A DNA stretch of 13,155 nt, from positions 65,909 through 79,063 of the forward strand of contig JAMYWO010000197.1 of the NCBI GenBank assembly GCA_024220525.1, read 5' to 3'. Under the pieces are notes generated by a model, which was given only the letters and a program-made list of their open reading frames with translations, had not been told where the DNA came from and ran no database searches. This DNA comes from Cochliopodium minus (Eukaryota; Discosea; Himatismenida; Cochliopodiidae). Below, in pieces: positions 9,120 through 13,155 of this stretch. Made by a program: the position numbers and the translations under genes. How positions within the stretch are numbered: the stretch's first letter is position 1; each line of letters opens with the position of its first letter.

Positions 9120-9736
9120 GTTGTCCAAGCTGCTTTAATTCAGTTTTTTTTTGTATCATCCTTTTTTTGGGTGTTGACAATAGCTATCTATGCATATTTA
9201 TCGATAGTCAAACAATACAAAAAAAGACAACTATCTTTATTTTTCCATTTGACATTTGTAAAATTTTTTATTATTTTTTATTATTTTTTATTTTATTTTT
9301 TATTGTTTTAGTGTTTAAATTATTTAATTCCTTTCATTTTCACTCTCACAATTTTATCTGCAAATGCATTTGGTTTTGCGAGTGGGTAAAAATCAAATTA
9401 AATACAAAAATCAAATTTTAAAATTTTCTAAAAAAAAAAAAATTTTATAATTAGGACTTATGGAGATATCAGCCCGTAAATAAATTTACCTCTAATAAAA
9501 AGTTTTAAATTAAATTTTTTTCAAAAAATAGATGGGTAATTTTTTTTTTTGTTTAATTAATTTTTTTTTTTTATTATTTGTCTTATTTATTTATTTTTAT
9601 TTTATTTCAAGTGTTGGATCGAGGCAGACTATAATGGTTTCAGATTGGCGTTTTATTATTTCCCTGCTTTTTCAATTCTTATCACTTGTGTTGTATTATA
9701 TATTCCAATTTTGAGGAAGGTTGAAAAAGATATGGG
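9120..9736 (+). CDS. cAMP-receptor-like GPCR, central part only (about TM3-TM5), five exons including a 4-nt microexon
   Basis: The exons are 9120-9257, 9312-9385, 9455-9475, 9532-9535 and 9612-9736; they join into about 120 residues. The first exon gives QAALIQFFFVSSFFWVLTIA, matching TM3 of slime-mould cAMP-receptor-type GPCRs (…QgfLiQFF..aSf.W...IA…). The second gives CLNYLIPFIFTLTILSANAF (TM4), ending GFASG. The next three give GTYGDISPWCWIEADYNG, with the family's WCWI motif before TM5 (FRLAFYYFPAFSILITCVVL), then RKVEKDMG. Such receptors are seven-helix plasma-membrane proteins signalling through G proteins. Helices 1-2 (5') and 6-7 (3') are absent. The last donor (GTAATG at 9737) leads into the TAAAAA repeat and the N at 9820. 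Either the gene is a fragment or the contig is misjoined. Confidence 0.78.
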
Positions 9737-9743
9737 GTAATGA

Positions 9744-9820
9744 ATAAAAAATAAAAAATAAAAATAAAAATAAAAATAAAAATAAAAATAAAAATAAAAA
9801 TAAAAATAAAAATAAAAATN
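9744..9820. repeat. (TAAAAA)n microsatellite ending in an assembly gap base
   Basis: About a dozen near-perfect TAAAAA hexamers end in a single N at 9820, the only ambiguous base in the window. On both sides a gene is cut off inside an intron: the GPCR on the plus strand and the 9824-9978 exon on the minus strand. The true length and the correctness of the join are uncertain. Confidence 0.95.
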
Positions 9821-9823
9821 AAC

Positions 9824-9978
9824 CATCTTCTTTTGAATTCACAATCATCATGTTTTAATTTAAAAACAGATGATTTATTTAAAATTTCCACCCACTTCAA
9901 TTTATTTGAATGAATGAATTCCACATTAGAAAACATAGGATCATCTGGACTAACATTATTCGGACCATTTACCCTCAT
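9824..9978 (-). CDS. Unidentified first exon, minus strand (51 residues, truncated at the gap)
   Basis: An ATG at 9978-9976 opens a frame beginning MRVNGPNNVSPDDPMF, with a Lys/His/Asp-rich middle (KWVEILNKSSVFKLKHDDCE) and ending KRR before a possible donor AGATG|GTT at 9823. The sequence then runs into the N and the microsatellite. The base composition is coding-like (it is the only GC-enriched stretch for several hundred bases) and an A-run lies shortly upstream. I do not recognise the family. It does not match the missing N-terminus of the PIG-L fragment. Confidence 0.45.
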
Positions 9979-10125
9979 TTAAATTTAACACTCCTTTTTT
10001 TTTTCATTGATTATATGAATATTCAAATTAATAATTTAATTTTTTATTTCACTGAACAAATAAAAGTATATTTCTATTTTATTTTAAAATTACTTATATT
10101 TAATTTGTAATTTAATCAATTCGTG

Positions 10126-10162
10126 AAGACAATAATATTACTTTCTGCAATATTATTGTCTT
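10126..10162. repeat. Perfect 14-bp inverted repeat (hairpin)
   Basis: AAGACAATAATATT (10126-10139) and its exact reverse complement (10149-10162) flank a 9-nt loop ACTTTCTGC. It stands about 60 bp before the palindromic repeat cluster. It could mark an element end or act as a transcription or termination structure. No T-run unique to one side decides this. Confidence 0.85.
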
Positions 10163-10221
10163 TAAAATTTGTCTTTTAATACTTGGTTATTTCTTCTTAT
10201 TTTTCAATTTGCTGATATAAT

Positions 10222-10683
10222 AAGGAGAATTAAAGTACATTAATGTGGACAATTAAAGTAAATTAATGTGGATATTATTTTTCTTTGATAAGGAGAATTA
10301 ATGTCACTTAAAGTCACTTTAAAGTACATTAATGTGACATTAAAGTACTTTGGCTATTTTCAGAGAAAAATAAGGAGAATTAAAGTACATTAATGTGGAT
10401 AATTAAAGTACATTTATAAGGAGATTTAAAGTGCATTAATGTGACATTAAAGTACATTAAAGTACTTTGGCTGTTTTCAGAGAAAATTTTTATTTTAAAC
10501 CGCGAAATTGAGTGAAATTTCGACACTTTCAAAGACATAAAATGACATTAAATGTACATCCAAAGACATTAAATGTCTTTAATTCTCCGCAGTACGGATA
10601 ATTAAAGTACATTTATAAGGAGAATTAAAGACATTTAATGTCACTTTTATGTACTTTAATGTGACATTAAAGTACATTTAAAA
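10222..10683. repeat. Cluster of short palindromic repeats (AAAGTACATTAATGTG and TAAGGAGAATTAAAG families), possible MITE or foldback element
   Basis: The 16-mer AAAGTACATTAATGTG is exact at 10232, 10321 and 10382, with one-base variants at 10255 and 10428. Its core ACATTAATGT is itself palindromic. TAAGGAG(A/T)(A/T)TTAA heads units at about 10221, 10289, 10371, 10417 and 10617, and its reverse complement CTTTAATTCTCC ends at 10587. A 33-bp segment ending TTTTCAGAGAAAA is repeated at 10337-10369 and 10454-10486 with one mismatch. There are perfect palindromes at 10562-10580 (AAAGACATT-A-AATGTCTTT) and 10649-10677 (arms of 14 bp around one base). No open frame exists. The arrangement suggests a non-autonomous foldback transposon, a small satellite or an RNA-forming region. 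Confidence 0.85.
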
Positions 10684-10956
10684 ACATATTCCCACTTTTA
10701 TAATAAAAGAACAAATTAAACAGATAAATACAAGTTAGTACAAAAAAACAAATAAATGTGACACAAGAATAAAAATTTTATGAGAGGATCCAAATTAATG
10801 ATATATTATTAAACAGTGGTTATAATAAATTGTGTTCAACAAATAAAAATTATTAAATTTAATTTTTCATTTTCACTGAACAAAAAAATTATCAATTAAT
10901 TTGATTCTAATTAAATTAATATAAATTAAAAAAAAAAAAATCTTTACAAAAATCAA
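10684..10956. other. A/T-rich upstream region of the next gene
   Basis: I see no gene here. It holds an A-run at 10926-10940 shortly before the ATG at 10957. It also contains TTTCACTGAACAAA (about 10872), which occurs earlier at about 10047 in a similar T-rich context. Confidence 0.5.
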
Positions 10957-12485
10957 ATGTCAAAGAATAACTGGAGCAAACCTGAATATAAACCTGCGTT
11001 AGATTTGATGAGGGAATTCATTATGAAACATATGGGAGAACCTCCTCACAATTTAGATAAGCTCAACATTGAAAGTTTGAAAAATGAATACGGTGAAAAG
11101 TTTGATGAAGCGTGCAAAGGTATTAGTCCTCAAGCTTTGGGAAACAAATTCGGCAGAATGAAAAAGGAAATTCAAATTGAAGTAGCAAATGCACGTTCTA
11201 TGACTGACGTAAAAGGACCTCCATTCCAGCAACTTAATTACAGAGAAAATAGAAACCAGCCAGTTCAACAAGTAAATGTAGCAAACAACCAAAATGGATA
11301 CACACAAAATGGCTTCAATAGTTATGGCCCATATTATCAAAGCAACAACCAGAATAACTATTCGTCCTATTTCAAAAGCAGCCTGCATCCTCAACCTCAA
11401 AACCAATCACCACAAAAAACCTTCGGAGAGGGAGGACAATATTCCAAGGCTATTTTTTTAGACGGTGAAATTTACCCTTCTGTTCCTGAAGGATACAAAC
11501 TTTCTACTCCTGAAAAATACAGACTTCCTTCAGATGAATTGAAATTGAGAACTGGAACGGTTAAGAATGGAATAATGGAAAACATTCCAAGCCAATACAT
11601 CCCCTCGCAAAAAAAGAAGACCTCTAAAAAGAAGAAAGAAAATTTCTATACCGATGAACACAAGAAAGTGAAGGATATTCTTCAAAAAGAATCCCAAAAA
11701 TCTAAAATTGAAAGAACGAATTATCTTGAAGAAAAAGAAGATGATGATAATCAAATTCTTTCATTCCCAAATGTTATCAATCAAGAGGAGAGCCAAGATG
11801 AAGATGAAGAAGAAGATCTTAATTCAGATAATTCAACTGAAGAAAAGTCTCCACCAAAAGAATCTTGGGATCCTATTTATGATTTGGAACTGAAAAATTT
11901 CAAGAAATCATTTCACATGGATCAACCAAAGAGCACCACCCCAAAAAGAGAAATCAAAATCAAGGATAATTTGGAAAACAAAAAACAGAAGAAGGAAGAT
12001 CAATCATTCTTCAAAAATTTGGTTCTTGATGATATCAAAGATGAGCTCAATTTTCAGCACGTTGCAAAATATGTATTTCTTTATCCTGGATCAGAAGATA
12101 ATAGGTATTTATTTAAAGTATTTTTATTCAATTAAAGTATTTTGCAATATATTAACAAATATTTATTAGATTTGTAATTGTTGTTATAAAAAAGAATGGC
12201 CTAAATATCAATTTATCATTATCAAATGATAGGATAACAGTGACCTGGAATCTTATTTTGGATCTCCCTTTTGTTCCTGATTTCAAAAGTAGAATCCCAC
12301 AATCAATCCAAGAATCTTTGAATACATTCTTCACAACCAAATCCAACTTCAAATTGGATGAATCTTTCCATCTTCCAAACAAGATTAACCCCAATTCATA
12401 TGCACGTGAAGAAACCAAAGATTGGATCTTTTTGGTATTTCCATTTGAAAGATCTTCCCATAAAATCAACATATCCTTCAATTGA
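10957..12485 (+). CDS. Two-exon protein with disordered middle and alpha-crystallin/small-HSP-like C-terminus (487 aa)
   Basis: Exon 10957-12104 and exon 12170-12485 (intron GTATTT...TTATTAG, phase 2) give 487 residues ending at TGA. If the intron is retained, a stop follows after LFKVFLFN. Residues ~1-80 are a compact alpha-helical region (NWSKPEYKPALDLMREFIMK … GISPQALGNKFGRMKKEIQ) that could be a small Myb/SANT- or MADF-like nucleic-acid binding fold; this is weak. Residues ~90-150 are Asn/Gln/Tyr-rich. Residues ~210-365 hold a Lys cluster (QKKKTSKKKKE) and an acidic tract, compatible with nuclear localisation. Residues ~375-487, spanning the splice, look like a small heat-shock beta-sandwich: RFVIVVIKKNGLNINLSLSN, then FKLDESFHLPNKINPNSYA and DWIFLVFPF. 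These mimic the sHSP pattern of F...F.LP..VD...A...GVL.V..P. The specific function is unknown. Confidence 0.78.
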
Positions 12486-13015
12486 TCAAATTTCATTCAA
12501 TAAATCATAATTTCATCATCAATCATCCATTTTCTTTTTATATTTCAGATTCTTTTTCTTTATATTGAACTGAAAAACCAAAAGTGGTTTTCCAGATGAT
12601 CACTTAAAAATAAACATCATCATTAATATATCAAAAAAAGATTTCATAATCAAAAAATAATCCCATCCTCCATTCATTTTATCTATTTCCTTATTAAGAA
12701 GGTGAATTAATACTTTTGTTTACTTTCCCTATTTACATTTTCTTCTCTATGGGAAATAACTGTGAATCAACTGAAAAAATGTGCCTGTGCATTATCAAAA
12801 GATAGTATTAACTAAGACACCTGATCCATCTTTTAAAACTCGTTCCTTCTTTTTTTTTTTACAAACTCTTTTTCCATTTTTTTTTTTCGCTTGAAATTGA
12901 AAATAAAGCAAAATATTCTTCAAATTTTCTTTCACTCAAAAAGGATTGATAAAAGCTTTTATTGAATAACTCGAACAAAAAAAAAGAAAAAAATAGAAAA
13001 AGGAAAAAAAAAATT
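12486..13015. other. Intergenic region before the sirtuin gene
   Basis: There is no open frame with coding character on either strand and no tRNA-like fold that I can see. The first half is rich in ATCA/TTCA; the second half has T-runs (12851-12887) and an A-run at 12978-13013 just before the start codon, as at other genes here. The promoter is probably inside this interval, but no clear element can be named. Confidence 0.5.
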
Positions 13016-13155
13016 ATGAGTTGGTCTGCACATGATAATGAAGAACAAATCACTGAAAGATTCCACGATGAAGAAAAGATAATAAAGAAAGCAAAACAAT
13101 TAGCAGAATTAATCAAAACATCAAAACATTTCACCATCTTTACTGGTGCTGGAAT
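13016..13155 (+). CDS. Sirtuin (Sir2 family NAD-dependent deacylase), N-terminal part
   Basis: An ATG after an A-rich leader opens a frame that continues to the window end (46 complete codons). It starts MSWSAHDNEEQITERFHDEE and reaches KQLAELIKTSKHFTIFTGAG. The helix followed by hydrophobic strand and TGAG(I/M) is the start of the sirtuin Rossmann fold, whose GAGxS loop binds NAD+. Sirtuins remove acyl groups from lysines of histones and other proteins, consuming NAD+. The very short N-terminus before the fold (about 40 residues) fits SIRT6/7 or SIRT4-like compact forms, but the class cannot be assigned from so little. The rest, including the catalytic His and zinc cysteines, lies beyond the window. 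Confidence 0.87.
   Translation, partial: MSWSAHDNEEQITERFHDEEKIIKKAKQLAELIKTSKHFTIFTGAG

Noticed and set aside
9110-9421. Plus-strand 103-residue hydrophobic frame (MNLGCPSC...)
   Set aside because: It is the wrong frame. Splicing in the alternative frame gives recognisable GPCR helices TM3 and TM4.
9824-9978. SPDDP in the unknown minus exon as the HPDDE site of the PIG-L fragment
   Set aside because: The conserved His and the surrounding strand/helix pattern are missing, and a plus-strand gene fragment separates the two.
10222-10683. CRISPR-like array
   Set aside because: The repeats are degenerate, overlapping and irregularly spaced with no unique spacers, and the genome is clearly eukaryotic.
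11053-11406. Antisense hydrophobic frame opposite the Asn/Gln-rich region
   Set aside because: It is a shadow of the sense coding exon; A/T-rich Asn/Lys codons read antisense as Ile/Phe/Leu.
12486-13015. A tRNA or small RNA gene in the intergenic region
   Set aside because: I found no cloverleaf-compatible stems or A/B box promoter pattern by eye.

Overview
The window looks like a nuclear genome segment of an AT-rich, intron-dense, amoeba-like protist. The evidence is short introns (about 50-110 nt, mostly GTAAA...TAG), A-runs directly before several start codons, near-pure A/T intergenic DNA, and a family mix (cAMP-receptor-type GPCR, RI-type LRR protein, PH/coiled-coil scaffold, sirtuin) seen in amoebae. 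An anaeramoebid or an amoebozoan would fit; I cannot resolve the genus from sequence alone. A single N at 9820 shows that this is a draft scaffold.

Layout. 1-565: last three exons of a gene whose end resembles sugar-lactone (FAD-linked) oxidases, with a possible prenylation tail. 747-2619: a complete 5-exon LRR protein with a long PVETK/PETK spacer and a C-terminal tail anchor. 2709-7320: a complete 11-exon, 1241-residue scaffold with two PH-like domains and a very long coiled coil. 7350-8382: an HNH endonuclease-like gene without introns, with a repeat-built Lys/Glu N-terminus and a frame break inside the nuclease domain. 8383-9978: a patchwork of incomplete genes separated by A/T simple sequence. 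These are the C-terminal exons of a PIG-L deacetylase (minus strand), the central exons of a 7TM cAMP-receptor-like GPCR (plus strand, with a 4-nt microexon), and one unidentified minus-strand exon beyond the N. 10126-10683: a gene-free cluster of short palindromic repeats. 10957-12485: a 2-exon gene with a disordered middle and an alpha-crystallin-like C-terminus. 13016-13155: the start of a sirtuin (Sir2) gene.

The five most complete gene models and the first fragment are all on the plus strand and tightly packed (90 nt between LRR and scaffold genes, 29 nt between scaffold and HNH genes). I see no operon-like functional link. The scaffold and the GPCR fragment belong to signalling families. 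The HNH gene, the truncated fragments and the palindromic cluster together mark 7.3-10.7 kb as an unstable or poorly assembled interval. The splice models were derived by hand from reading-frame continuity and GT/AG sites, with no transcript evidence.
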